DNA from: Parahoeflea alexandrii
GTDB lineage: Bacteria > Pseudomonadota > Alphaproteobacteria > Rhizobiales > Rhizobiaceae
NCBI RefSeq assembly: GCF_027214025.1
Contig: NZ_JAPWHB010000005.1
Coordinates: 72,575 to 136,574 of the forward strand
Length of the DNA stretch: 64,000 nucleotides
Reading direction: 5' to 3'
Shown here: piece by piece, positions 38,483 to 47,217 of the stretch
How the letters are laid out: every line of letters begins with the position of its first letter
How positions within the stretch are numbered: the first letter of the stretch is position 1
Made by a program: the position numbers and the translations under genes
The notes under the pieces: generated by a model
The model's database searches: none
What the model saw: the letters and a program-made list of their open reading frames with translations, nothing else
What the model was told of the DNA's origin: nothing

Positions 38483-38559
38483 GCGGTTGTAGCTCAGTTG
38501 GTTAGAGCGCCGGATTGTGGATCCGGAGGTCGGTGGTTCGAGCCCACCCAATCGTACCA
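38483..38559 (+). tRNA. tRNA-His (anticodon GTG)
   Basis: 77 bases with encoded CCA. Acceptor 5' arm GCGGTTG pairs with CAATCGT (two G-T wobbles), D-arm GCTCAGTTGGTTAGAGC, anticodon stem CCGGA / TCCGG with loop TTGTGGA, T-arm GGTGG TTCGAGC CCACC, discriminator A73. No G precedes the 5' end (the base is T), so this is the alphaproteobacterial form lacking the universal G-1:C73 pair. Confidence 0.96.
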
Positions 38560-38652
38560 TTTCATTTCCCGGCAAAATCTGTAGGAACCGCGCATCGCAC
38601 ATGGCCTGCGGGGCAGGTCCTGCGAACGCGGCAGCCCGTTCCCTGCAACGGC

Positions 38653-38889
38653 TCAGAATGCCTTGAAGGTCAGGATCGTGTGGGTCCGCTCCACGCCCGG
38701 AACGGTGTGGATGTTGTCGGCGACGAACCGGCCGATATCGACATCGTCCTCGATATAGAATTTCGCCATCAGGTCGAACTGGCCGCTGACCGAGTAGATT
38801 TCGGATGCGATCTCGCGATTGGCAATCTCATCGGCCACCGCATAGGCTTGGCCGAGCTTGCACTGGAACTCCACGAAAAAACACTGCAT
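38653..38889 (-). CDS. Stand-alone Lrp/AsnC ligand-binding domain protein
   Basis: 78 residues from the ATG at 38889 (GGAG 7 bases upstream). The whole protein is the RAM effector-binding domain: QCFFVEFQCKLGQAYAVADE, then SGQFDLMAKFYI and GVERTHTILTFKAF. There is no helix-turn-helix. Such single-domain relatives may oligomerise with full-length Lrp-type regulators or sense amino acids. It is divergent from the amino acid transporter operon. Confidence 0.88.
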   Translation of the reverse strand: MQCFFVEFQCKLGQAYAVADEIANREIASEIYSVSGQFDLMAKFYIEDDVDIGRFVADNIHTVPGVERTHTILTFKAF

Positions 38890-39215
38890 CGCCGGTCTCC
38901 TTCTGCCCTTGACGGATGATATCGGTGTACACCTTGGAACCATGCCCGGGCCCGGCGCGCAAGAGACAATCGCGGGCAATTTATTTTAAGCTTAAAAAAA
39001 GCACTGGAATTCTTCGGATCGGCTGGTAAGGTCGCGGACAATGGCGATGATCCGGGCGCCGCAAGCCGCTCGGATGCTCGAAAACGACGCGTGTAAGTGA
39101 TGTCTGGCGAAAAATCGTGGACCATCACATGCATTGATCGCCTAAAGGGGATAAAGTTGCTTTGACCGGACCGCGACAAGGCCGGCGTTGCATAAAACAC
39201 GAGAGAGGAAAACCA
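38890..39215. promoter_or_regulatory. Divergent control region with AT-rich palindrome
   Basis: 326 bases. TTTTAAGCTTAAAA at 38984-38997 is a perfect 14-bp palindrome in an otherwise GC-rich region, followed by more A residues. It could be an Lrp-type or curvature element serving the AsnC-domain gene and the transporter operon. No gene was seen. Confidence 0.45.
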
Positions 39216-40358
39216 ATGAAGAAGACAGTCTTGAGTCTGGCGACCGCCGCGTCGCTTCTGGCCGGCGTTTCGTTTGCCGCCGCCGAGCCAGTCAAGGTCG
39301 GCATGATCACCACCCTGTCGGGTGGCGGCGCCTCGCTCGGCATCGATTCCCGCGACGGCTTCCTGCTGGCAGTCAAGCAGTCCGGCAACAAGGACATTGA
39401 AGTCATCGTCGAGGACGACGCGCAGAAGCCGGATCTGGCCGTGCAGCTGGCCGACAAGCTCATTCAGTCAGACAAGGTCGATGTGCTCACCGGCATCGTC
39501 TGGTCAAACCTCGCCATGGCCGTCGTGCCGTCGGCGGTGGCCCAGGGCAAGTTCTACCTGTCCACCAACGCCGCTCCATCGCAGCTGGCGGGCGCGGGCT
39601 GCAATCCGAACTATTTCTCGGTCTCCTATCAGAACGACAATCTGCATGAAGCGGCCGGCGAATACGCCAACTCCGCAGGCATGAAGAAGGTCTTCATCAT
39701 GGCGCCGAACTATCCGGCTGGAAAGGACTCGCTGTCCGGCTTCAAGCGCTTCTACAAGGGTGAGGTCACCAACGAGATCTACACCCAGCTCGGCCAGACC
39801 GATTATGCCGCCGAAATCGCCGAGATCCGCGCCTCCGGCGCCGATGGCGTGTTCTTCTTCCTGCCGGGCGGCATGGGCATCTCCTTCATGAAGCAGTATG
39901 CCGGCGCCGGCGTCGAAGTGCCGCTAATCGGCCCCGCCTTCTCGTTCGACCAGAACATTCTGCAGGCGGTCGGCGATGCGGCGCTGGGTGTCAAGAACAC
40001 CTCGACCTGGTCGAAGGATCTCGACAACGAGGCCAACAAGGCATTTGTTGCCGCCTACCAGGCCGAGTACAACCGCCTGCCGTCGATCTACGCCGCGCAG
40101 GGCTATGACACCGGCAACCTGCTGCTCTCGGCCATGGCGGCCGCACCGGTCACCGACGCGGATGCGTTCCGCAAGGCGCTGGAAGCCGCCGACTTCAAGT
40201 CGGTTCGCGGCAAGTTCAGCTTCGGCCCCAACCATCACCCGATCCAGGACATCCATGTCCGCGAAGTGATCAAGGAAGGCGACATCTTTACCAACAAGGT
40301 CGTCGGCACCGCGCTCGCCGACCGGGCGGATGCCTACGCGGCCGATTGCAAGATGTGA
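39216..40358 (+). CDS. livJ: ABC transporter substrate-binding protein, branched-chain amino acid type
   Basis: 380 residues, periplasmic. Signal peptide 1-23 (AAA-EP cleavage), then the LivJ-type fold (VKVGMITTLSGGGASLG; QLADKLIQSDKVDVLTG). The HAAT family also takes aromatic compounds, amides or urea, so the exact ligand is open; divergence from classical LivJ is suggested by the GLIVM-poor binding cleft. First gene of a five-gene operon. Confidence 0.9.
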   Translation: MKKTVLSLATAASLLAGVSFAAAEPVKVGMITTLSGGGASLGIDSRDGFLLAVKQSGNKDIEVIVEDDAQKPDLAVQLADKLIQSDKVDVLTGIVWSNLAMAVVPSAVAQGKFYLSTNAAPSQLAGAGCNPNYFSVSYQNDNLHEAAGEYANSAGMKKVFIMAPNYPAGKDSLSGFKRFYKGEVTNEIYTQLGQTDYAAEIAEIRASGADGVFFFLPGGMGISFMKQYAGAGVEVPLIGPAFSFDQNILQAVGDAALGVKNTSTWSKDLDNEANKAFVAAYQAEYNRLPSIYAAQGYDTGNLLLSAMAAAPVTDADAFRKALEAADFKSVRGKFSFGPNHHPIQDIHVREVIKEGDIFTNKVVGTALADRADAYAADCKM

Positions 40359-40374
40359 TCGTCATTCGTCATCG

Positions 40375-40407
40375 CCGGGCGGACCTCGCATGGTCCGCCC
40401 GGTTGGT
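40375..40407 (+). terminator. Attenuating terminator after the binding-protein gene
   Basis: An 11-bp perfect stem (CCGGGCGGACC, GGTCCGCCCGG) with a 6-base loop, followed by TTGGTTT, a weak T-rich tail. It lies between the binding protein and permease genes, as in the pot operon. Confidence 0.6.
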
Positions 40408-40457
40408 TTCCTGCAGCGCCGCGCACCCGATCGGATGCGCAAGGGATGCTGTCAACT

Positions 40458-40518
40458 GTTGAAACAATGCATGTGCGCACTCGTTCAAATGAAGCCATTT
40501 GAATGCGGCATGCATTCT
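40458..40518. promoter_or_regulatory. Motif shared with the pot gap (copies B and inverted C)
   Basis: GTTGAAACAATGCATGTGCG (from 40459) matches the segment at 22888-22908 in 17 of 20 aligned bases. At 40505-40518 the minus strand reads AGAATGCATGCCGC, an inverted copy of the same core. The pair lies upstream of the permease gene and downstream of the attenuator. Confidence 0.35.
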
Positions 40519-40541
40519 CACTGGTGCGAGCCCGGTAGACG

Positions 40542-41462
40542 ATGACCGTTGCCCTTTTTCTTGAGCAGATCCTCAACGGCCTGCAACTCGGCGTCATGCT
40601 GTTCCTGATGGCGGCCGGACTGACCCTGATCTTCGGGGTCATGGGGCTGATCAATCTTGCCCATGGCTCGCTGTTCATGGTCGGCGGCTTCGTCTGCGCC
40701 GCCGTCGCGGCCTGGACCGGCTCCTTCTGGATCGGCCTTGCCGCCAGCCTTGCCGCCGCCGCGGCGCTTGGCGCGCTGGTTGAAATCACCGTCATCCGCA
40801 GGCTTTATGACCGCGATCACCTGGATCAGGTGCTGGCGACGTTCGCGCTGGTGCTGATGTTCTCCGAAGGGACCCGCTTCGTCTTCGGCTCCTTCCCGCT
40901 CTATCTCGACCCGCCTGCCTTCCTGTCCGGCCCCGTGACGCTGCCGGGAGGCTTGCCCTATCCCGCCTACCGCCTGGCAATCATCATCGCCGGTCTCGCG
41001 GTCGCAGCCGGGCTTGGCCTGCTGATCAGCCGCACGAGGCTCGGCATGCAGATCCGCGCCGGCGAGGCCGACCGCGAGATGATCGCCGCCCTTGGCGTCG
41101 ATATCCGTTTTCTCTACACCGTCGTCTTCGCTCTTGGCGCAGCCCTTGCGGGCTTTGCCGGCGCGCTGATCGGCGCCATCCAGTCGGTTCAGATCGGCAT
41201 GGGCGAACCGGTCCTCATTCTCGCCTTCGTCGTCATCGTCATCGGCGGCATCGGCTCGATCCGCGGCGCGCTGGTGGCAGCCCTGATCGTCGGCCTCGTC
41301 GATACGCTCGGCCGTTTCCTGCTGCCGACCCTCTTGGCCGGCGTCATGGAAGCCTCCGCCGCTCGCGGCGTCGGCTCAGCGATCGCCTCGATGCTGATCT
41401 ATCTGCTGATGGCCGTCGTGCTGGTGTTCAAGCCAAAGGGGTTGTTTCCTGCCAATGCCTGA
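40542..41462 (+). CDS. livH: Branched-chain amino acid type ABC permease, LivH
   Basis: 306 residues, about eight membrane helices. MGLINLAHGSLFMVGGF near residues 30-46 is the LivH signature, and the conserved permease loop GIGSIRGALVAALIVGLVDT lies near 236-255. Forms the channel with LivM. Confidence 0.93.
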   Translation: MTVALFLEQILNGLQLGVMLFLMAAGLTLIFGVMGLINLAHGSLFMVGGFVCAAVAAWTGSFWIGLAASLAAAAALGALVEITVIRRLYDRDHLDQVLATFALVLMFSEGTRFVFGSFPLYLDPPAFLSGPVTLPGGLPYPAYRLAIIIAGLAVAAGLGLLISRTRLGMQIRAGEADREMIAALGVDIRFLYTVVFALGAALAGFAGALIGAIQSVQIGMGEPVLILAFVVIVIGGIGSIRGALVAALIVGLVDTLGRFLLPTLLAGVMEASAARGVGSAIASMLIYLLMAVVLVFKPKGLFPANA

Positions 41463-42444
41463 GTTTGTCACCGAACATCGTCTCAACATACTGCTGGCGC
41501 TGATCCTGCTCGGCGGGCCGCTGGTTGCCCATTACGCCGACGAGCCGTTCCTCGTCACGCTCGCCACCCGCGCCACCATCCTGGCGCTGGCCGGTGTCGG
41601 GCTGAACATCGCGCTGGGGCTTGGCGGTCTCGTCTCCTTCGGCCACGCCGCGTTCTTCGGCCTTGGCGGCTACGCCGTGGGCATTCTCGCCAGCCACCAC
41701 CAGAACTACGAACCGCTGATGACGTCGCCCTTCGTCATCAACGGCACCAACCAGATGCTGGTCTTGTGGCTTGTCGCCATCATCGTCAGCGGGCTTGCGG
41801 CGCTGGTGATCGGCGCGCTGAGCCTCAGGACCTCGGGCGTCTACTTCATCATGATCACGCTCGCCTTCGCGCAGATGATCTACTACTTCGCCATTTCCTG
41901 GCCCGCCTATGGCGGCGAGGACGGCCTGTCGATCTACGTCCGCAATGCCTTCCCCGGGGTCAACACGCTGCGCCCGCTCGACTTCTTCCTGCTCTGCTAC
42001 GCTGTGCTGATCGTGGTGCTGATCGCCCAGTGGAAGATGACTGGTGCGCGCTTTGGCATCGCCCTGCAGGCGGTGCGCCAGAACGAGGGCCGCGTCGCAG
42101 CCCTTGGCCTGTCGCCGTACAAGATCAGGCTTGCCGCCTTCGTGATCTCCGGCATGGTCACGGGCCTCGCCGGCGCGCTCTATGCCGACCTCAACCGCTT
42201 CGTCAGCCCCTCGATGATGTCCTGGCACCTGTCGGGCGAGATCATGGTGTTCATCATTCTGGGCGGCGTCGCCCGGCTGTTCGGCCCGGTGGTCGGCGCC
42301 TGCCTGTTCGTGCTGTTCGAACATGCCTTCGGCAGCGTCACCGAGCACTGGCAGTTCTTCCTCGGCGCGGCGCTGCTTGCAGTGGTGCTGTTCGCCCGGG
42401 GCGGTTTCATCGGCCTTGTTGCGGGGAGGGTGCGTCATGACTGA
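41455..42444 (+). CDS. livM: Branched-chain amino acid type ABC permease, LivM
   Basis: 329 residues, about nine membrane helices, with LGLGGLVSFGHAAFFGLGGYA near 54-74 and the ATPase-contact segment VRQNEGRVAALGLSPYKIRL near 203-222. Starts 8 bases inside livH, so translation is coupled. Confidence 0.93.
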   Translation: MPEFVTEHRLNILLALILLGGPLVAHYADEPFLVTLATRATILALAGVGLNIALGLGGLVSFGHAAFFGLGGYAVGILASHHQNYEPLMTSPFVINGTNQMLVLWLVAIIVSGLAALVIGALSLRTSGVYFIMITLAFAQMIYYFAISWPAYGGEDGLSIYVRNAFPGVNTLRPLDFFLLCYAVLIVVLIAQWKMTGARFGIALQAVRQNEGRVAALGLSPYKIRLAAFVISGMVTGLAGALYADLNRFVSPSMMSWHLSGEIMVFIILGGVARLFGPVVGACLFVLFEHAFGSVTEHWQFFLGAALLAVVLFARGGFIGLVAGRVRHD

Positions 42445-43189
42445 ACCGGTACTGGCGCTCTCCGGCCTGAGCAAATCCTTCGGCGCGCTCAAGGTCACCG
42501 ACGGCGTCGAGCTCGATCTGCGTCCCGGCGAGATCCATGCGCTGATCGGCCCCAACGGCGCCGGCAAGTCGAGCCTGATCAAGCTGGTCGCCGGCGAGCT
42601 CACGGCAGACGCGGGCTCGATCCGTTTCGATGGACGCGAGATCAGCGATCTCGACCAGATCGAACGCGCCCGCCTCGGCCTCACGCGCACTTTCCAGGTC
42701 TCCTCGCTGATCCCCGAGTTCTCGGCGCGCGGCAATGTCATGTTCGCGGCCCAGGCCCGGCGCAGATCCATCTTCGGCTTCTTCCGCCAGGTCTCCCGCG
42801 ACCGGGAACTGATCGACGAGGCGATGGCCGCGCTCGACCGCGTCGGATTGGCAAGCCGCGCCTCAGTCCGCGTCAGCGAGCTGTCGCATGGTGAAAAGCG
42901 GCTTCTGGAAATCGCCATGGCGCTCGCCATGCGCCCGCGCATCTTCCTGATGGACGAGCCGATGGCCGGTCTCGGCCACGAGGGCTCGCAGAAGCTGATC
43001 GGCTTCCTCGACCAGCTGCGATCGGAAGCGCCGATCCTGCTGATCGAGCACGACATGGACGCCGTCTTTCAGCTGGCCGACCGGATTTCTGTTCTGGTGG
43101 CTGGCAAGATCATCGCCCGCGGCAATGCCGACGAGATCCGCAATGATCCGGAAGTCCGCACCGCCTATCTCGGGGAGGACGCGGCATGA
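42437..43189 (+). CDS. livG: ABC transporter ATP-binding protein, LivG
   Basis: 250 residues from the ATG at 42437, preceded by GGGGAGGG and overlapping livM by 8 bases. Walker A GPNGAGKSS near residues 37-45, a signature region ELSHGEKRLLEIAMAL near 150 and Walker B RIFLMDEPMAGL follow. The longer LivG-type insertion between Walker A and signature is present. Confidence 0.93.
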   Translation: MTEPVLALSGLSKSFGALKVTDGVELDLRPGEIHALIGPNGAGKSSLIKLVAGELTADAGSIRFDGREISDLDQIERARLGLTRTFQVSSLIPEFSARGNVMFAAQARRRSIFGFFRQVSRDRELIDEAMAALDRVGLASRASVRVSELSHGEKRLLEIAMALAMRPRIFLMDEPMAGLGHEGSQKLIGFLDQLRSEAPILLIEHDMDAVFQLADRISVLVAGKIIARGNADEIRNDPEVRTAYLGEDAA

Positions 43190-43872
43190 GCCTGCTTCAG
43201 GTTAAAGAGCTCGAAGCCTTCTATGGCGCCTCGCAGGCGCTGTTCGGCGTCGATCTGGAGATTGCCGAGGGCGAACTGGTGGCGCTCATGGGCCGCAATG
43301 GCATGGGCAAGACCACCACCGTGCGCGCCATCACCCGCATGCTCCGCACCACGCGTGGCGAGATCCGGTTTGCCGGCCAGGATGTGTCGGTGCTGCCCTC
43401 GTTCCGCGCGGCACGGCTCGGCATCGGGCTGGCACCGGAAGGCCGCCGCTGTTTCGCCAACCTCTCAGTGTCGGAAAACCTGATGGCCTCGGCCCGATCC
43501 GGCCCGTGGGATATCGCAAAGGCGACCGAGCTTTTTCCGCGGCTCGGCGAGCGCATGACCCAGAACGCGGCCACGCTGTCGGGCGGCGAACAGCAGATGC
43601 TGGCGATCGCCCGGGCGCTTCTGACCAATCCTCGGCTGCTCATACTCGACGAGGCAACCGAGGGACTTGCGCCGGTCGTGCGCCACGAGATCTGGGCTGC
43701 CATCGCCAGGCTCAAGCAGGGCGGACAATCGATCCTGGTCATCGACAAGGCGTTCTCGGAACTGCGCGCCGTGGCCGACCGCTGCGTCATCCTCGCCCGC
43801 GGCGAGACCGCCTGGACCGGCACCCCGGCAGGCCTGACCCGCGACGTCGAGACCGAATTCCTCGGGGTCTGA
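43186..43872 (+). CDS. livF: ABC transporter ATP-binding protein, LivF
   Basis: 228 residues, overlapping livG by 4 bases (ATGA). Walker A GRNGMGKTT near 36-44, LSGGEQQMLAIARAL near 130, Walker B LLILDEATEGL. The shorter LivF form. Ends the five-gene operon. Confidence 0.93.
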   Translation: MSLLQVKELEAFYGASQALFGVDLEIAEGELVALMGRNGMGKTTTVRAITRMLRTTRGEIRFAGQDVSVLPSFRAARLGIGLAPEGRRCFANLSVSENLMASARSGPWDIAKATELFPRLGERMTQNAATLSGGEQQMLAIARALLTNPRLLILDEATEGLAPVVRHEIWAAIARLKQGGQSILVIDKAFSELRAVADRCVILARGETAWTGTPAGLTRDVETEFLGV

Positions 43873-43885
43873 AGCTTTGAATCTG

Positions 43886-43917
43886 AAGGGCCGGCGCTGT
43901 TGTCAGCGCCGGCCCTT
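43886..43917. terminator. Bidirectional hairpin between livF and the RND gene
   Basis: A perfect 14-bp stem (AAGGGCCGGCGCTG and its complement) with a 4-base loop, lying 2 bases before the stop of the converging RND pump gene. Flanks end in TT on the plus strand only, but the stem is strong enough to affect both. Confidence 0.65.
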
Positions 43918-43919
43918 GA

Positions 43920-46900
43920 TCATTCCGCGGCCTGCTGGGTGATCACCAGCTTCGGCGGCGTTCGTTCCGCCTGGCCTTCAAGCCGCGACAGCCGTTCGCG
44001 CAGCGCGGCGATTTCTTCGCTGTTCTCGCCGATCGCAACGGTCATTGCCTCGGGTTCGAGCACCTCCATCTCCTCTTCCTTCGGACCGATGAAGCGGCTG
44101 AAGATCCAGCTCAGCAGTCGCGACAGGTCGTCCATGATCAGGAAGAACGACGGCACCACCACGAGGCTCAGCACGGTTGAGACCATGATGCCGCCGATCA
44201 CCGCGATTGCCATCGGCGCGCGGAACGAGCCGCCTTCGCCGACGCCGAGTGCCGACGGCAGCATGCCCGCCGACATGGCGATCGAGGTCATCACGATCGG
44301 CCGCGCCCGTTTCTGCCCGGCCTCGATCATCGCTTCCACACGGTCCCGTCCCGAGCGGATAAGCTCGACGGCGAAATCGACCAGCAGGATGGCGTTCTTG
44401 GTGACGATGCCCATCAGCATCAGGATGCCGATCAGCACCGGCATCGACAGCGCATTGTTGGTCAGGATCAGGCCAGCGGCGACCCCGCCGATGGCAAGCG
44501 GCAGCGAGAACAGGATGGTGAACGGCTGGATCACGTCCTTGAACAACAGGATCAGCACAGTCAGCACCAGCAGAAGCCCCATCAGCATGGCGTTGAGGAA
44601 GCTGTCCATCAGCTCGTTCTGGACCTCCGCATCGCCCGATTCCAGCACCTGCACGCCGGCCGGGAGTTCGGTCGAGGCGACGATCTCGTTGAACCGCTTC
44701 TTGGCGGTATCCAGCGCCACGCCGATCGGCAGGCTGGCGCCGATGGTTGCCTGGCGTTCGCGGTTGAAGCGCTTGATGGTCGATGGCCCCTGGGTGATGA
44801 CGATGTCGGCCACGGTCTTGAGCGGTACCGTCACTCCCTTGGAGGTCTGGACGCGCAGGTTGCCGATCCGGTCGATGTCGGTCCGGTAGGCGGGATCGAG
44901 CTGCACCCGGATCGGGATCTGGCGGTTGTCGAGCGAGATCTTGGCAAGTGCCGCGTCGACATCGCCGATGGTGGCGACCCTGACGGTCTCGGCGATTCGC
45001 GATGTGGTCACGCCCAGCCGGGCTGCTTCCTCGAGCCGCGGACGGATCTGCACTTCGGGCCGCGGCAGCGAACCCGAAACGCTGACACTCGATAGCACGC
45101 TCTCGGCCTTGAGCTTCGGTTCAAGCAGGGTGACTGCCCGGTCGATGGCCGCGTCGTCGGTCGAGATCACGTTGTAGCTCAGGTCGCGTTCGCCGCGATC
45201 GTTGAGCTTGTAGGCGCGGATATCGGGAATGACGGCAAGCTTGTCGAAGATCTCGGTTTCGATCTCCCCCTGCGAACGCACCCGGCCCAGCACTTCCATG
45301 CGCGGCACGAAATCGCCGGGCACGGCGCCGGCCAAACCGTTGACCACCTTCTTGACGATGGAATGCTCGATCTTCTCAAGCTGCACCGACACCGAGGCGC
45401 GACGGATGTCGAGCTCGCCGCGCGGCGAGGTGCCGCCCAGGATGAACACGCTCTCGACGCCCTCGACATCCTTGATGATGTCGTACATCGCACCCGTGGT
45501 CACGTCGGTGTCGTCGAGCGTCGCGCCGGGCGGCAGCTCGACGCTGATCGAAACCCGCGACACGTCTTCCGGCGGCAGGAACGAGCCTGGCACCTGGGCC
45601 ATGAAATAGACGGCGACCATCAGCGATCCGATGGCTGCGAGCAATGTCGTGTACCGCCAGCGCAGGGTCTTGGAAACGAACCAGGTGTAGCCGCGCATGA
45701 TCCGCCCGCCGCCTTCGGCTTCCTCATGGGCGTCGCTGTCGCGCATCAGGTAGGCGGCCATCATCGGCGTGATCAGCCGCGCCACCAGGAGCGAGAACAT
45801 CACTGCCACGGCCACCGTCATGCCGAACTGGATGAAGTACTGCCCCGGAATGCCGGGCATGAACGAAACCGGCACGAACACCGCGATGATGGTGAAGGTG
45901 GTGGCGATCACGGCCAGCCCGATCTCGTCGGCGGCCTCGACCGCGGCCCGGTAGGGCGTCTTGCCCATGCGGATATGTCGCGAGATGTTCTCCACCTCTA
46001 CAATCGCGTCATCGACAAGAATACCCGTCGCCAGGGTGATGGCGAGCAGGCTCACCAGGTTGAGCGAGAAGCCGAGCAGGTCCATGACGTAAAATGTCGG
46101 GATGGCAGACAGCGGCAGCGCAACCGCCGCAATCAGGGTTGCCCGCCAGTTCCTCAAGAACAGCAGCACCACAAGAACCGCGAGCAGGGCGCCCTCGACC
46201 AGCGTATGCAGCGCCGATTCATAGTTGCCGTAGGTGTAGAACACGGTGTCGTCGACGGGGATCAGCTGCACATTGGGATAGTCGGCGCGGATCTCATCAA
46301 GCGTTTCGGTCACCACTTCGGACACGGAAATCTCGCTGGCGCCCTTGGAGCGGAACACCGCGAAGGAGACCACCTGGTCGCCGTTGAACCGGCCGAAGGA
46401 TCTCAGTTCCTCGTAGGTGTCGTGCACCGTGCCGAGATCGCTCAGCCGCACATGGCGCCCGTTCGGCAGCGCGATCGTGGTATTGGCCAGCGCCGCGACG
46501 TCCTGGGCATCGCCCAGCGTCCGGATCGCCTGCTCGCGGTTGCCGATCTCGCCGCGTCCGCCACCGAGATTGGCGTTGGTGGCGCGCAGCTGCAGGTTCA
46601 CGTCGGCCGCGGTGATGCCGTAGGAATCGAGCCGCGCCGGGTCGAGTTCGATGCGGATTTCCCGGTCGGCGCCGCCATAGCGGTCAACCTTGCCGACGCC
46701 GCGCTGGCCCTGCAGCGCCCGCTTGATGGTGTCGTCGACAAACCAGGAGGCTTCCTCGAGCGTCATGTCCGGCGCATGCACGGCAAACGTCATGATCGCC
46801 TGACCCTCGACATCGACGCGGGTGACGATCGGCTCCTCCACCGAGGCCGGCAGATCGCCGCGCACCCGGTCGATGGCGTCCTTGACGTCCTGCACCGCCT

Positions 46901-47207
46901 GGTCGGTCGGCACTTCCATCCGGAAGATCACATTGGTGGTGGAAATGCCGTCGGAGACGGTCGAGGCGATGTCGTCGACGCCGGTGATACCGGCGACCGC
47001 ATCCTCGATTTCCTTGGTGATCTGCGCTTCCATTTCGGAAGGCGCGGCGCCCGACTGAACCACGGTGATAGCCACCAGCGGCACGTCGATATTCGGGAAC
47101 CGGGTGATCGGCAGGGTGAAGAAGGACTGGATGCCGACAATCGTCAGCAGCGCAAACCCGAGGATCGGAGCGATCGGATTGCGGATGGCCCAGGCGGAAA
47201 AGTTCAT
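43920..47207 (-). CDS. RND family efflux pump inner-membrane transporter
   Basis: 1095 residues from the ATG at 47207 (GAGGGAG 5 bases upstream). Twelve membrane helices with two large periplasmic loops, AcrB-type. The proton-relay pair Asp399-Asp400 is in ILVDDAIVEVENI, and the C-terminal half repeats the fold. Starts with FSAWAIRNPIAPILGFALL, an N-terminal helix common in the AcrB/HAE1 group. Pairs with the membrane fusion protein encoded 10 bases upstream; no outer-membrane channel gene is present. Drug or solvent export is inferred. Confidence 0.92.
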   Translation of the reverse strand: MNFSAWAIRNPIAPILGFALLTIVGIQSFFTLPITRFPNIDVPLVAITVVQSGAAPSEMEAQITKEIEDAVAGITGVDDIASTVSDGISTTNVIFRMEVPTDQAVQDVKDAIDRVRGDLPASVEEPIVTRVDVEGQAIMTFAVHAPDMTLEEASWFVDDTIKRALQGQRGVGKVDRYGGADREIRIELDPARLDSYGITAADVNLQLRATNANLGGGRGEIGNREQAIRTLGDAQDVAALANTTIALPNGRHVRLSDLGTVHDTYEELRSFGRFNGDQVVSFAVFRSKGASEISVSEVVTETLDEIRADYPNVQLIPVDDTVFYTYGNYESALHTLVEGALLAVLVVLLFLRNWRATLIAAVALPLSAIPTFYVMDLLGFSLNLVSLLAITLATGILVDDAIVEVENISRHIRMGKTPYRAAVEAADEIGLAVIATTFTIIAVFVPVSFMPGIPGQYFIQFGMTVAVAVMFSLLVARLITPMMAAYLMRDSDAHEEAEGGGRIMRGYTWFVSKTLRWRYTTLLAAIGSLMVAVYFMAQVPGSFLPPEDVSRVSISVELPPGATLDDTDVTTGAMYDIIKDVEGVESVFILGGTSPRGELDIRRASVSVQLEKIEHSIVKKVVNGLAGAVPGDFVPRMEVLGRVRSQGEIETEIFDKLAVIPDIRAYKLNDRGERDLSYNVISTDDAAIDRAVTLLEPKLKAESVLSSVSVSGSLPRPEVQIRPRLEEAARLGVTTSRIAETVRVATIGDVDAALAKISLDNRQIPIRVQLDPAYRTDIDRIGNLRVQTSKGVTVPLKTVADIVITQGPSTIKRFNRERQATIGASLPIGVALDTAKKRFNEIVASTELPAGVQVLESGDAEVQNELMDSFLNAMLMGLLLVLTVLILLFKDVIQPFTILFSLPLAIGGVAAGLILTNNALSMPVLIGILMLMGIVTKNAILLVDFAVELIRSGRDRVEAMIEAGQKRARPIVMTSIAMSAGMLPSALGVGEGGSFRAPMAIAVIGGIMVSTVLSLVVVPSFFLIMDDLSRLLSWIFSRFIGPKEEEMEVLEPEAMTVAIGENSEEIAALRERLSRLEGQAERTPPKLVITQQAAE

Positions 47208-47217
47208 CGCGGCTCCC

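Noticed and set aside
38483-38559. tRNA-His as an integration site
   Set aside because: No integrase, no repeated tRNA end and no foreign gene block adjoin it.
38273-38602. Minus-strand frame containing RLGGLEPPTSGSTIRRSNQL
   Set aside because: It is the antisense of tRNA-His; this peptide is a well-known false gene product from tRNA antisense reading.
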